This document shows, in pieces, positions 35,045 to 47,600 of a DNA stretch of 64,000 nt; the first letter of the stretch is position 1, and every line of letters begins with the position of its first letter. The stretch covers positions 17,341,994 to 17,405,993 of the forward strand of contig CM055614.1 in the NCBI GenBank assembly GCA_029379385.1, given 5' to 3'. Made by a program: the position numbers and the translations under genes. The stretch is from Quillaja saponaria. Its lineage: Eukaryota > Streptophyta > Magnoliopsida > Fabales > Quillajaceae. Under the pieces are notes generated by a model. That model did not search any database and had not been told where the DNA came from. It saw only the letters and a program-made list of their open reading frames with translations.

Positions 35045-35408
35045 TGTAACACCCCTGAATATTATTAGATAATAAGCTACTAATAATATCACCAATAACC
35101 AACTAATATACCTAAAACATTACACACAAACCTAACTCTAAACCTACCATAGTATAAATATAAGTCATGGCTAAAATATACTAAACTTCATAATACTCTA
35201 ATAACACAATGAAAGTCACTGTTAAAGTATAGTGAAACCATTATTTTCAAATTTAAATAAAAACCTACTGAACATAAAAAGTACCTATGTACACATAATC
35301 ATGGATTTATAAGATCTTCAAATTTGTGCCTATTTATACATCATCATATACATAACATAAAAACAACTAAAACATCTTAACCTGTATCTAATATCAACAA
35401 GTACTACC
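35045..35408 (-). repeat. 3' part of the 5' LTR of G2
   Basis: On the minus strand the LTR ends CAGGGGTGTTACA at 35045. The remainder of the LTR is cut by the CACTA element beginning at 35409. Its other side was not located. Confidence 0.7.
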
Positions 35409-36149
35409 CACTACAAGAAAAAAGCATTATTTGCCGTCTGCCATATGCAGATACAGAAAGTCAAAATATAGACTCAATAAGACTAGACTCATATTAAAGT
35501 TTCTGTATCTACTTATCTGCATCTATACATCTGCGTCTACATTACAGACGCAAAATCTAACCTCCAATAATTAAGATACTCTATATCAGCATCTAGGTCC
35601 TAGATACTGAAACACAAATGCAAATATAACAACATTCGTAAGCAGACGTAAAAAAATAAGCAGAAAATATTTTTAAAATTTTTGTAAATTATCTACTTCT
35701 ATGTTCAGCAAATGCAAGAAAGGCAAACACAAACAACTAAAGTTTTTTAATTGTTTTATTTATTTTTATTGTTATACCTGTAAATACTTGTTTCAAAAGA
35801 ATTTTTTTTTATTTAAATCTAAATTTTATATAAATAAAAAAATTAATATAAAAAATATCGATTGTAACAATATTATTTACAATAAATAATAAATGAAAGT
35901 AAAATACATAAATCTAAATATCGACCTCATCTCCAAATCTTATGTTTTCGTCATTTCTAGCTTCTTTTTTAGCCTGACTGAGGAGTGAAGGCTCGGATGT
36001 AGGAGGTGGAACTTAAAATAATCAAAATAAAGATGATATAAGATATAACTTATATACACTTAAATTAATATGCATATAAGCAAAAACTCTAATTAATTAA
36101 CTTTGATAAATTGAGCAAAATTTTCAAAATTATATTCTATTTCCATTTG
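35409..36149 (+). mobile_element. CACTA (En/Spm) transposon terminus with subterminal repeats
   Basis: Begins CACTACAAGAAAAAAGC, the conserved CACTA terminal inverted repeat. The next 250 bases hold many short direct and inverted words of the type TCTGCATCTA, CTGCGTCTAC, AGATGCAG-like and ACAGACGC, as expected of subterminal transposase-binding repeats. I could not find a matching TTTTCTTGTAGTG end to the right in this window, so the element is truncated or its other end has decayed. Confidence 0.8.
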
Positions 36150-37265
36150 TCCCTAAAGGTCCTATTCGTTTCCACAGTCGTGCAGGTACTCTCAGAATTC
36201 TAAACATACTAGTATTTGACCATTTTAGTCCCCCGAACCTAAGTTTTCAAATTTTTTTCCTTAAAACTCAAAATTTGTCTTAAAAACCTAACCGAAGATC
36301 CAAATAGATTTCTGTTTTTTCCTATAGGTTTTATTCATCCTCACAATCATGTGGTACTCTTGAAATCCTAAACAGACTAGTTTTTGAATATTTTGCCACC
36401 GAACCCAAACTTGATAAGTTTTTGCCTTGAAACTCAAAATTTGTCATAAAATCCTGACCATTGATCCTAATGGATTTTTAACTTTTTCTATAGGTCTTAT
36501 TCATCCCCATAGTCTTGCTGGTACTTCTAGAATTCAAAACGGACTAATATTTGACCATTTTCCCCCCTTGGAACCTAAGTTTTCAAAGTTTTTGCCTTGA
36601 AACTCAAAATTTGTCCTAAAATCCTAACTGTTGATTTGAATGGATTTCTGGATTTTTCTATAGGTCTTATTCATCCCATGGTCATGTCGATACTCCCAAA
36701 ATCCTAAATGAGCTAGTTTTTTACATTTTCCCTCTAACCCAAACTTGGGAAGTTTTTGCCTTAAAACTCAAAATTTGTCCTAAAATCCTAACTATTGACC
36801 CAAATAGAATTTTTAACTTTTTCTACAAGTCTTATTCATCCCTACAATCATGATAGACTCCCGGAATCCTAAACGGACTATTTTTTGACCATTTTGCCAT
36901 CTGAACTCGAGTTTTAAAAGTTTTTTACTTGAAACTCAAAATTTGTCCTAAAATCCTAACGGTTGATCCAAATGGATTTTTGGATTTTCATACATGCCTT
37001 CTTCATCTATACAAACGTGCCAGTACTCCCAGAATTTTAAACTGACTAGTATGCCTTCCTGATCCCAAACCTAGCATGTTTTTATATGTAAACTAAAAAT
37101 TTGTCCTAAAATCCTAATCGTTAATCCAAATGGATTTCTAGTTTATCCTACATGTCTTATTTATTCCTAGGGTCGTACCAATACTACGGGAATCCTAACG
37201 GTCTAGTATTTGACCGTTTTGGCCCTCGAACCCAAACTTTGCATGTTTTTGCATTTAAACTATAA
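36150..37265. repeat. ~165 bp tandem satellite, block T1 (about 7 units)
   Basis: Units start near 36157, 36326, 36492, 36661, 36825, 36992 and 37153 (spacing about 161-170). Each carries GTCTTATTCATCC, GGTACTCCC, AATCCTAAACGGACTAG, TTTGACCATTTT, CTCAAAATTTGTCCTAAAAT and TTGATCCAAATGGATT in the same order, with substitutions. It lies about 750 bases inside the CACTA terminus. Homologous to block T2 at 57 kb. No coding capacity. Confidence 0.92.
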
Positions 37266-38870
37266 TAAACTAAAACTTTTGCATTATGAAAATGAAATGA
37301 AAATAATACGTACCAAAGATGGTTAAGGTTGCAGTGTCGAAGGTGGTGGATGTACCATAGCTCACTCCTATTTAACTCTTGTACTATCTTTATTTGCTCT
37401 AGATTGAATCCTAAAAGAGATGGAGATTTATCGTAGCTATGATGACAGAAGTTGTGGATCCTGCGACTTCGCCTAATATTTGTTGGGAGTTAATACAATC
37501 CTCGAAGTCATAGATGAGTTTGTTCCATCCTCTTGCCGCCTGCTAGCTTCACAAAGAAAGTTGGGTCATTCACAGGGACCTCAGTAGGTGTATCAGCACT
37601 ATCCTACTGCCTAGAGCTAGATTGCCCTAGATTCGCCGCCTTTAAAGCCTTAAACTTCTCCTTCAAATGGAAAAAATGTTATGTACATTAAATAGAATAA
37701 CAAATATGTAAAACAAAAAAGACAAATAATACTTACACTAATGGCCTTTAACTTTATGTCAACAAAGTCACCGAAATTTCTCTTATGGGTGCAATTGAAA
37801 ACCTCAATAACTATAAGTTCTTAACCTAACTCTTACACTTGCAAAAAAAAAATTAAAACAATAGTAGTCAAAAAGGTTGTGATACAAATTTATAACTAAT
37901 ATTTATTAAATAAAATATTAGTTAGAAAGGTTAGAAAGGTTCTCGATAGGATCTTATCTAAGAGCACATCAGAAAGGTAAGGAACCTGCTTTGAGGATAA
38001 AGCAAGTAATAGAATGCTAGAAGGTAGAGCTCTAGTTGTAGTAGGAAGTAGAGGTACTAAAGCTGCAACCATAAAGGGAGCCGGTGCAACTGATGCTAGG
38101 ATAGAGACAAAGCTCAAGGACATCCTCAAAGAGGGGTACAACATCCTCTAGGCATGACTGTAAACGAGAAAAATGAAGATAACAATCATAACTAACATTA
38201 CTTTGAATCAACTAAAAGAATAGAAAAGAAAGTTGAAAAATAAGAAACTCATACTACTCAGATGATAAACAGAGCTTTAAAAGTAAATCAGAAAAGCAGA
38301 ACCATATACATGGTCTAAATTAAAAGTAACAAAGTAGTTTAATCCAGGCTTACTATAAAAGTAGATCTATTCTCAATTATTACGTATACATTAAAATTAA
38401 AAATATTAAAATCGATTACTAAAGATAATGACTAGAGGAAGATGATCTCAAAACAAAAGGATTAATAATGAGAACTACAACAAGCATACAACTTGGTAAG
38501 CATCTTCTCCTACTTCCACTAACTTTGAGCCTTCGAGACTTTTCCAGTAATTTTTTATAGTATTAAAAGAGTTTTAATTGTGTAGTTGAAGAAGCCAAGA
38601 GAAAAGCTAAACGGGACTAGGATGTTTCTAGAACAATGTTAAGACTGAAGACAATAGGAAATTACTACAATTTTTTTACAAGAAATTACTACGATTTAGA
38701 CATAAGGTGAGAATTCTTTTTTTATTTTTTTTGTCTTTTTGTATTTGTTTCATTTGTCTTTGGACCTCTGTAAGTCCTACTAATGGTGAAATTACAACCA
38801 AGGTGCACATATATGGCTAGTAATATTAAATAGACAGGAATTTATTCCATTCTCATTCCTCTAAACTTTT
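37266..38870. other. Non-coding region, possibly interior of the CACTA element
   Basis: No convincing gene. Short non-repeat stretches with weak coding appearance on the minus strand (e.g. near 37560, frame reading SADTPTEVPVNDPTFFVKLA) may be decayed transposon protein, but I cannot match them to a named domain. The 82-codon minus frame at 37896-38144 has no recognisable content. Confidence 0.4.
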
Positions 38871-38878
38871 CATTGTAG

Positions 38879-39088
38879 GAGAACAAGATTTCTATGGTTG
38901 TTGAAATTGTGACAAATGATATATGACTATAAAATGTTCCTGACAATTTGAAAGTCACAACATTGAGGTTTACGGAGACTGCAAAGGCAAGAATAGAAAA
39001 GGCTGAGGTTGAGTGCTTGACCTTTGATCAACTGGCCCTCAAGGCACCCCTAGGACAAAACACGTTATGCTTTGATACCAAAAATTAA
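38879..39088 (+). pseudogene. RPL18: Ribosomal protein eL18 (RPL18) exon relic
   Basis: The frame reads ENKISMVVEIVTNDI, then after a small lesion [30 protein letters not shown] and [16 protein letters not shown]. This follows eL18 closely ([34 protein letters not shown]). The lesion at about 38922-38932 breaks the frame and a TAA follows at 39086. Immediately upstream is a pyrimidine-rich tract ending TTTTCATTGTAG, an intact-looking 3' splice site, so the piece was copied as genomic DNA, not as spliced mRNA. The rest of the gene is absent. It lies between the CACTA/satellite block and the LINE. Confidence 0.85.
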
Positions 39089-39829
39089 CCTTTCACATGA
39101 ATTTCAAGTACCAGTTTGATGTACTTTTTTTATCTATGAATACATATTGATGTATACATACTGACATTCCCTTTCTTGTATGAATTACTTCCAAAATGCC
39201 ATATTTTTTTTTTTTAACTTTGGTAGATTTTCAAACTTTAATGGAAGTCACATCACTATGATAAAGTAAACTAAGAACAATAAGAAAGATGCAAGTCCAT
39301 ATCAGAAAGATGCAAGCTTGGATTTGTCAATACACTCCAAGCTTGTTTTAACAATAAAGCCATATGAGAAAGATACAAGTCCCATCAACCCAATTTCTCA
39401 TGCCTATTAGGCAAACACTCAAACATAGTTCCTCCCATTTAATCCTATACATCTATCTTTTGTTGTATTCAAGTCCCAATCAAAAAATTATTCACAAAAG
39501 AGATTAGATGCTCACAAATATCAATAGTCAGCTTGAAATAAGACATAATATGTAGGAATTGATTAAGCTACACAAAATATGGAGATAAATTCCTTCAATT
39601 CAAAGATCTAAGTTTTAGCTAAAAGAAGCTTTGACTTTTCTAGATTTAATATTTCTCTTAATGTACTCATAAAGTTACAAGATTTCACCATTTTTGCATC
39701 TGTAGTTGAAATACGAAATCCCAAGTTACGATATATAATATTGGCTTGGATAGTGTATTAAACAAATCTGAAATCAACATGTTAAAGAGTATAACTCTCC
39801 TAAAAAACTAGTTGTTAGGAAGATGATAT
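39089..39829. other. Non-coding DNA between the RPL18 relic and the LINE
   Basis: No gene or transposon end recognised. AT-rich with poly(T) at about 39207. The words AAAGATGCAAG / GATACAAGTCC recur near 39280-39380. Confidence 0.4.
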
Positions 39830-41667
39830 TCTACTGAATTAGAACTTACCTTGTCTGCTGAGAATAATGATATTCTACTCTAGGAGGAGCTTTTTTGGTT
39901 TCATACAGCTAGAAAGAGGTGGATTCCACTAATAGACAGAAATACAAAGTATTTGCATACAAAAACTCTTATTTAAAGAAGGAAGAAAAAAATATTAAAA
40001 CTATTAGTTTGAAAGATAATAATGGTGTTTGGATCAATGATCCCAATTTGCTATTAATTTTCTTTAAAAATCTCTACATAATAGATTACATTCTTCTTGA
40101 TATGCCTAATCCTCCCACTAGTATGTTCTTTTCCTTTAATTTCCCCAGAAATGCTAAATTTATTTTCTAATCCTTTGACTTTACAGGTTAAGTATGCTTT
40201 ATCCTCTATTAGGGCCATTAAAGCCTTTAGTCTAGATGGCTTTCAAGGTATTTTGTTTATCAGAAATGCTAGAATGTTGTTAGGCCTTATATTTGCAGTT
40301 TGGTGTGAAATTGTTTTTACTCAGGTTTGTTCCTCCTGGACTTAATTACACTCTTATTACTCATATCCCTAAAATTGAGAATCCAGAGATTGTGAAGTCT
40401 TCAGGCATATTAGCCTTTGTAATGTAGCTTACAAAGTCATTTCTAGCTCATTGTTCAATAACTTATACCTCATATGAGAAAAAGCATCTCTCCTATGCAA
40501 AGTTACTTTATTCTTGATAAGTAGACTAGTGATAACATTATAAGAAATTCTTCATTCTTTCAGAAAGAGAAAAATTCAGGAGGTTTTATTTGGAAAATAG
40601 ATTTAGAAAAGGCTTCTTATAGGGTTAGATGGGACTTTCTTGAGGAGGTTTTTATTGAAGTGGGTCTTCCTTTGAATTAGGTTAAGCTGATTATGGTTTG
40701 TGTTACTATAGTAAAAATGATTATCCTTTGTAATGGTGAAAAGTCTTAGAGTTTTATGCTTGAGAAAGGTTTAAGGCAAGATGATTCTCTGTCCCCTTAT
40801 TTCTTATTTTTTGTATTAAGAAACTTAGTCATATAATGTAGGATGTTGGGGATAAAAACTTTTTTTCATTTGAGAAACTTAGTCATATAAAGTTGCTAGG
40901 TATGGGCCCTCCACTCCCATTTAATGTTTGCAGATGACTTAATTCTCTTTTCTTAAGCCACAGTATAGAAAATATAGGTAGTTTGGAATTACTTAGATAT
41001 TTTCTAAAGTATTTTGGCCTTAAAGGTTAGTAAGGATAAGTCTAAATTAATGTTGTCTATTTATAACCCTTGTTCCACTAAGAGAGCTATCAGAAGACAT
41101 GGTCTAGTCTCTCTCACTTAGGACTTTTGTAAATATCTAGAGGTTCCCTTTCTTCATTCTAAGGTTAATAAATTCACTTACCAAGAAGTTTGTTTTAAGA
41201 TTAAAACTAGGCTTTCTAGTTGGAAAATGAAGAATTTATCTCTTGCTAGAAGAGTTACATTTATTCAGTCCACTTACTCAGCTATACCTCTCTATACCAT
41301 GCACACCACAAGGATTCTTAAAGGTATTTGTGATGAAATTGATAGGGTCTAAGGGAATTTTATTTGGGGTGAAATGGAGCAGCATAAGTTTTATCTTGCT
41401 AATAGGATCTTGCTTGCCTTCCTAAGGAATTGGGAGGTTTGTCAATCAGGAAGGCTTATGATATGAATTGAATCCTTTTGGCTAAGTTATGTTAGAGGCT
41501 TCAAGCCAATCCTGATAAGCTATTGTATGTTGTTCTTAACAGTAAATATCCTAAAGGTGCAAACCTCTTTTAGGCTAGCTTTTAATCCTACAAATCTTAT
41601 ACTTGCAATAGTATTCTTAAGGGTAAGGATATCTTAACTAAGGGTTGGAGATGGAGACTTGATGATG

Positions 41668-44600
41668 TGTTATAACCCTCATAACCCGATAATGTAAAAA
41701 TCGAGTTTTAAGACACAATATATAAATTTATATTATAAAATAGACAAATTAATTAAATAACAATATAGTTTCGATATCTTAGAGTAACCTTAGTATATGT
41801 TTTAAAAATGTTGGGTAATTATTATCGTAAAGTAAATAACATTGTGATCAAGTAAATTCAAGTGAGTAAATAATTAATATATAGATATAAATATATTAAT
41901 ATCTAATTTTCACCACAAACAAATCAAATAAGTAAACAATACAATTCAATGTGTGCATATATAATTAAAAATTAAGGATAAATTTGCACACATGTTTATA
42001 AATCAAAAAGTGTGCATATATATATAATCAAGAGGTAAATATCTATCACACATTTTATTTGTTGGCTTTGATTTTTATTTTTATTTTTTACTTTTCTTTA
42101 ATCAAGAGGTAAATATCTAAAATATTGTTTTACTTTTCTTTATTTTTATTTCCCTTTCCTTTCTACCTGGGATCGATTTTTCCCTTAGAAAATTCTACAT
42201 CCTTCTTTTGTTTTCATCCTTGGCTGAACCTTCCTCTTACTTTCCTTCACCGCCATTGTTTTCTCTAGAAATTCTGCCTTTGTCTAGTTCCAGCCGAGAA
42301 CCTCCTCCTTGAAACATCTTCTTCCTTCCTTTCCTTTCCTTGCTTTGTCCTTGTCCAGCTTAGTTGTTTAGGTTGGGTAAGAAACCAACCGTTGGCAACT
42401 GGTCTTTCCTTCCAAATTTGGAGTGCATAGAGTTGAGTTTTGGTGCTCCTTAGTCAAGCAAAACGTGAGTACAACAGCTGCCTTCTTTTTTTTTTTCCCT
42501 TCCTTCTTGTCATTATATCATATTTTCTTAAACCAATACCCTGTTTTTACCAGTGCCTTGTCTTGCTATACTCTTTCCCCTTTTCATTTTTCTTCTTTGG
42601 TTAGTCGTAAACTTGCTATTTTCCTTGCAATCCAAATGAATATTGAATAGGCAGCCACTTGATTCAACCAGCCATACTTCCTTTTGCTATTACAACTTTT
42701 TTTTTCTTAGATTCAGTTTGCTGTCATGCTTAGTTATGGCTGCCTCTTGCTTGGCTATGTGGTTTGAGGAGAGCTGCCACTTGAGAGTTGGGTGTAGGGG
42801 AGGTGAATTGGCTTTTCTTTTGAATTAGATATTGGTTTGGTTTAATTGCTTAAGAATTGAAGAAATTCTTGGTGATGTTTGTTATGAGTAAAGGATTAGG
42901 TAGATTGAAATAGGAGTTGTAAACAAAGAAACATAAATAATAGTTGGGTGTATGAGAAGAGAAATGCTTGGAATTGAAATATAGTGATAATGGAAGTGGA
43001 TAATTTAAATTTTGGAATAGCTTTAGATAATTGGTTTAACTTGAATTCAATGTTTGAAATGTGAATAATATGAATTGATGAAATTGGGTTTATTCTTTCG
43101 ATGAGATTGAGAATGCCTTTAAGGTGTTTGATAAAATGCTTGAAAGGAACTAATTTTAACCTTGTGAGTAAAATTTGGTGAATTTAATTATTGGTGATTA
43201 GTTGTTATTGAAATTTAAATAAAAATTTCATAAACAAGAATAGAGAATGGTTGGTTAGTGTTGTGGGTTAAGGAGTAAGTGAAAGTGAGTAATAGGTATA
43301 AACAAATGAGGGTTAGTTGTGGGTAAAATATTGGAAAATGAGAGTTAAGAGGGATACAAGGCCATATTTCATGGGTTAGAAAAATCTTGTGTTTCGAGTG
43401 CTTTCAGGGCCAAATTAAATTAAGAGTTCAAAAGAGAAAGTGTATCTTAGGATCTTAAGATATTCTCTACAAAATTTCTTAATTTGGTTCCAAGTATATT
43501 GTTAGTTAGAGCTATTAGACTACGACTAGGTCATGTAGGATTTTTAGTGAGCCTCAGTCAATCTAGGAAGACTTCGTCCAGGGTTGTGAATAGAATTAGC
43601 TTTGAAACTCTGAAAGAAAGTTGTTTTTAACATCTTGAAACACTAGAATGGAAATTTTTGTAATTTAATTCCTAAGTATGAGAATTCTATAAACATTGGA
43701 ATCAAAGGTTGGCAACTAGGAATTTTACAAGTGCTCTATTTAATAATCGAGGGAGTTTGATGCTTATTTTAAGAAAAGTTTCTAAATAATAAAACTATTT
43801 AACTCCCTAAAGTTAATGTTTTAACTTGGTTTTATTAAATTTGATTAAGCATGAAAGTGAAAATAAACATATATCTAAGGAGGTCATAAAATGCCTAAAA
43901 AGAGTAAATTTTAAATAATTAACTGTACTAATATAAGCATCCAAATAATACATATGATACCTATTTAGAAATATATACTTGTTTATTAATAAATCTGATA
44001 AATAGAATTAGATTTACTTTTTCATAGAAAAAGTTATGTTCAGATAACTAAGATAAGGTCAGAGCTGCTAAAATCTTACTTTTTACAGAATTTGATACAA
44101 CTTTGATGAATAAACTGTATTGATACATAAATCTAAAAATTTCAAATGTTATATCATTATAAAGCTACATGTGTCTAGTATTTTATAAATTTTACGAAAC
44201 TGGATTTGAAATTTCCTAGAGAAAGATATGATTGTTAGAGTGAACACTGGTCCAAACCCCAAGTTTGGACAGTTTTAATAATTCTAACTCACTTTTTAAT
44301 ATTTTCTTTCTACCCTATGCATTGTCAAGACATTTAAAATATCTCTTCATTATCAACCTTACCACATAAAGTAGAATTCATACTACTTGACATGTAATAG
44401 CTTAATAGAAAACTTTCATAAAAAAAAAAAAAACCAATATAAGTTGATATATAAGCTTAGTAGTTAAAAGATTATAACAATAACATTTATGAACTCGGAT
44501 ATATAGACCTGATGAGATGAGTGAATGCAAGTGTAAGTGACAAATGAAATCAGTTAAAAGTGAGTGGTTAATTATTATCTTTGGGGGCTAGACTATTATA

Positions 44601-47600
44601 TGTAATTATATGTGTACATGAATAGATGGGATATATGGAAAATAAGAAAGTGTAGTATTTCAGTGATTTATTTGAATTATGTTTGTTTGATATTGGTTAT
44701 GATTGATAAAGGTTAACAAAATGAGATTTTTCCGAGAAATGATTTTTATTTCCAAACTTGAAATCTAGATGCACCTAGGATATTTTGATTTGATATTTTG
44801 ATATGAGATACTCTAATTCTGATAATTGTTTAAAAGAAATGAGTGCTTAACCCTAGTAGGATAGATTGTATAGGAGAATTCACCTGTTGTACAGGCACGT
44901 AAATGCTCGGTGGAGGCAAATACTATTGTGTGGGCTGAGTTGCTCTGTTAGTCCTTTGTGTCATAACCTGATATCATAAAGTCGAGTTTTAGAAGTAATG
45001 TATAAATGTTCATTACAAAATTAAACCAATTAGATAAATGATAATACAATTGAATACGTTATAATTGATATGTTGACACTTTGTTTTATAAATTTGGTGT
45101 GCTTAATTTTTTAGGTAAAACAATAGTAAATAAAAATAAAATTTTACAGAATAAATATTCACATATATATATGTATGTAAATTATCGTGACAACATAACT
45201 AATAAGTTCTATAAAATAAATTAAAATAAGAAGGTATTTGGACATATACATATAAATTGAATTTTCACTACTTTAGTGACTGGTCTAAAATATGAAATTT
45301 ATTTGTATAATTTTACTATCATGTATATCTAGTGAGCAATTAAAAATTATGATAATAATAATAATAATATATATATATATATAAATTAGAAGATTTAATG
45401 ATATAAATATATAAATATATACATGAATTCTTGGTATTCATATGGACCATACGTTTTCAACTTTTGGACCAAGATTTTTTTAGTTTTATGTTGACTTTAT
45501 TTTCTCTTTTCTTTCTACTCTCCACCGACTCAGTCCTCCTCCCTGTTTTATGCTTTGTTATACTTTTTCTTTCTTGGTTCAATATTTCTCCATTTCAAGC
45601 CGTGAATTCACAGGGAGGGTGGCTACCGTTAAGTCCCTAGTAAATCATTCTACTACCGCATCCTTAAGCTTTTGGGTAAGTCTCTTCTTTTCCTTCCATT
45701 TGAAATTGGTAACAAATTAGTTTAGGTTGGTATGGAAGCTAGAATAACGGGGTGGACAGCATAATTTCCTTTGGCCTCCCCTGTTCTGCGTTTTCCTTTC
45801 AAGATCTTAGTTTAGCCAAGTTACTTGTGGGGCAAAGAAGTTCAACGTGCAGGGATAGTAACTTGTGCCCTGCACCTTGCTCCACCATTCCTCTTCCCTT
45901 GGTAAGGCAGCAATTGGCTAGAAGTAAACTGCTATTACAACCCCTAAGCTTATTCTTGTAAATAAGTGGGGGATTGGCAGTATGGGTTTAAGGCAGAAAA
46001 AGTTTTACTGGAAACCAAAAGTTTAATTAAAGTTTGGGTGGTTAAAATCAAACAAAGTTTTAGAGAAAGTTTTAATATATATATGCACGTACATATAAAC
46101 TAGAGTAAATCTTGCATTCAAGATATTTGATAAAATGTCTACTAGAAAATAATTGTATCTTAATGAATTAGAATTTGTTGGATTGTTATTGGACAGTGAA
46201 ATTTAAGTTCTTGATTGATTGTAAATCACTAATAGAATGTTGAATTTAATTGGATTAGGAGTAATGTTAGTGAATTAGTGTTGAAGTGAGGAGTATGAAT
46301 TGGAGCTTGAAAGTGGTGGAAAAGGAGAGTTAAGTGGGTTTTGAAGGGGGTGCAGGGGCAGATTCGGGGACGAAAAAAAACCTGGGTTTTGGGTGCTTTT
46401 AGAGCTGAATTAAATCAAGGGTTCAGAAGAGAAAGTGTAGCTTAGGATCTTGGGATGTTATCTACAAAATTTCGTAGCTTAGTTCCAAATATGTTGTGAG
46501 TTATAACTATTAGACTCCGGCTAGGTCAGGCCGGAGTCGCAGTGTCCTATTTTTGGTTCATGTAAGAAATTGAGTGGGTTCATGACAGATTTTAGGAAAT
46601 GTTTCTAAATAATAAAGATAGATATATTTGTCTACTAATAAACTCAACAAACGGAATTGGATTTCGTTTTTCCTAGAGGAAGTTATGTTCAATTAACTAA
46701 GGTAAGGTCAAAGCTGTCAAAATCCTGCGTTTTGTAAAATTTGACGCAACTTCAAAGAATAAACTATATTGATATACATATCCAAAAATTAAAAATGATA
46801 TACCATTAGAAATCTACATGTATCTAGTATTTTATAAATTTTACGAAACTGGATTTGAAATTTCCTAGAGGAAAATATGACCGTTAAAGTGGACACTAGT
46901 CCAAATCCCACGTTTGGATAGTTTCAATATTTCTAACTCACTAAGCACTTTCTATCTTTTCTAATGGTTTCTCATACCCTATGCTTTTTCAAGACATTTA
47001 AAGTGTCTCATCATTATTAATCCTATCACATAAAGTCCAATTCATATTAATTGGTATATAATAGCTTAGTGAAAAATTTTCATAAAGAAACCTATACAGG
47101 ATGAGATATAAGCTTAGTAACTAAAATATTATAACAATAATATTTATGAACTAAATATTATTTGGGTATATGAATTTCAGTTTCGGATTCTAATATGGAC
47201 CTAATGAGATTCGTGGATGCAAGTGTGAGTGGTGAATGGAATCGATTAGGTGTGAGTGGTCAATTGTTGCCTTTAGCGGCTAGATTATTATGTGTAATTA
47301 TATATGTATTTAAATAAATGTGCTAGTGCAATATTTTAGTAAGTTAGTTGAATTATTCTTGTTTGAAATTGTTTGTGGTTGATAAGGGCCAACACATGGA
47401 AGTTTTTCTAAGAAATGATTTTATCTCTGAAATTAAGATCCAGGTGCATCTAGAATATCCTGATTTAAAATCATAAGAAAATTCTAATTCGGATAGATTT
47501 AAAAAAAAAAATAAAAATTTGAGTACTCAGCCCCGGTGGGATGGATTGTGTACAAAGATCAATTTGTTGTGCTGGCGCATAAATGCCTGGTAGGGGGTGA

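Noticed and set aside
45431..45961. Small + strand frames resembling secreted or membrane peptides
   Set aside because: Located within the nested solo LTRs; hydrophobicity comes from T-rich sequence, and the other family X copies do not preserve them.
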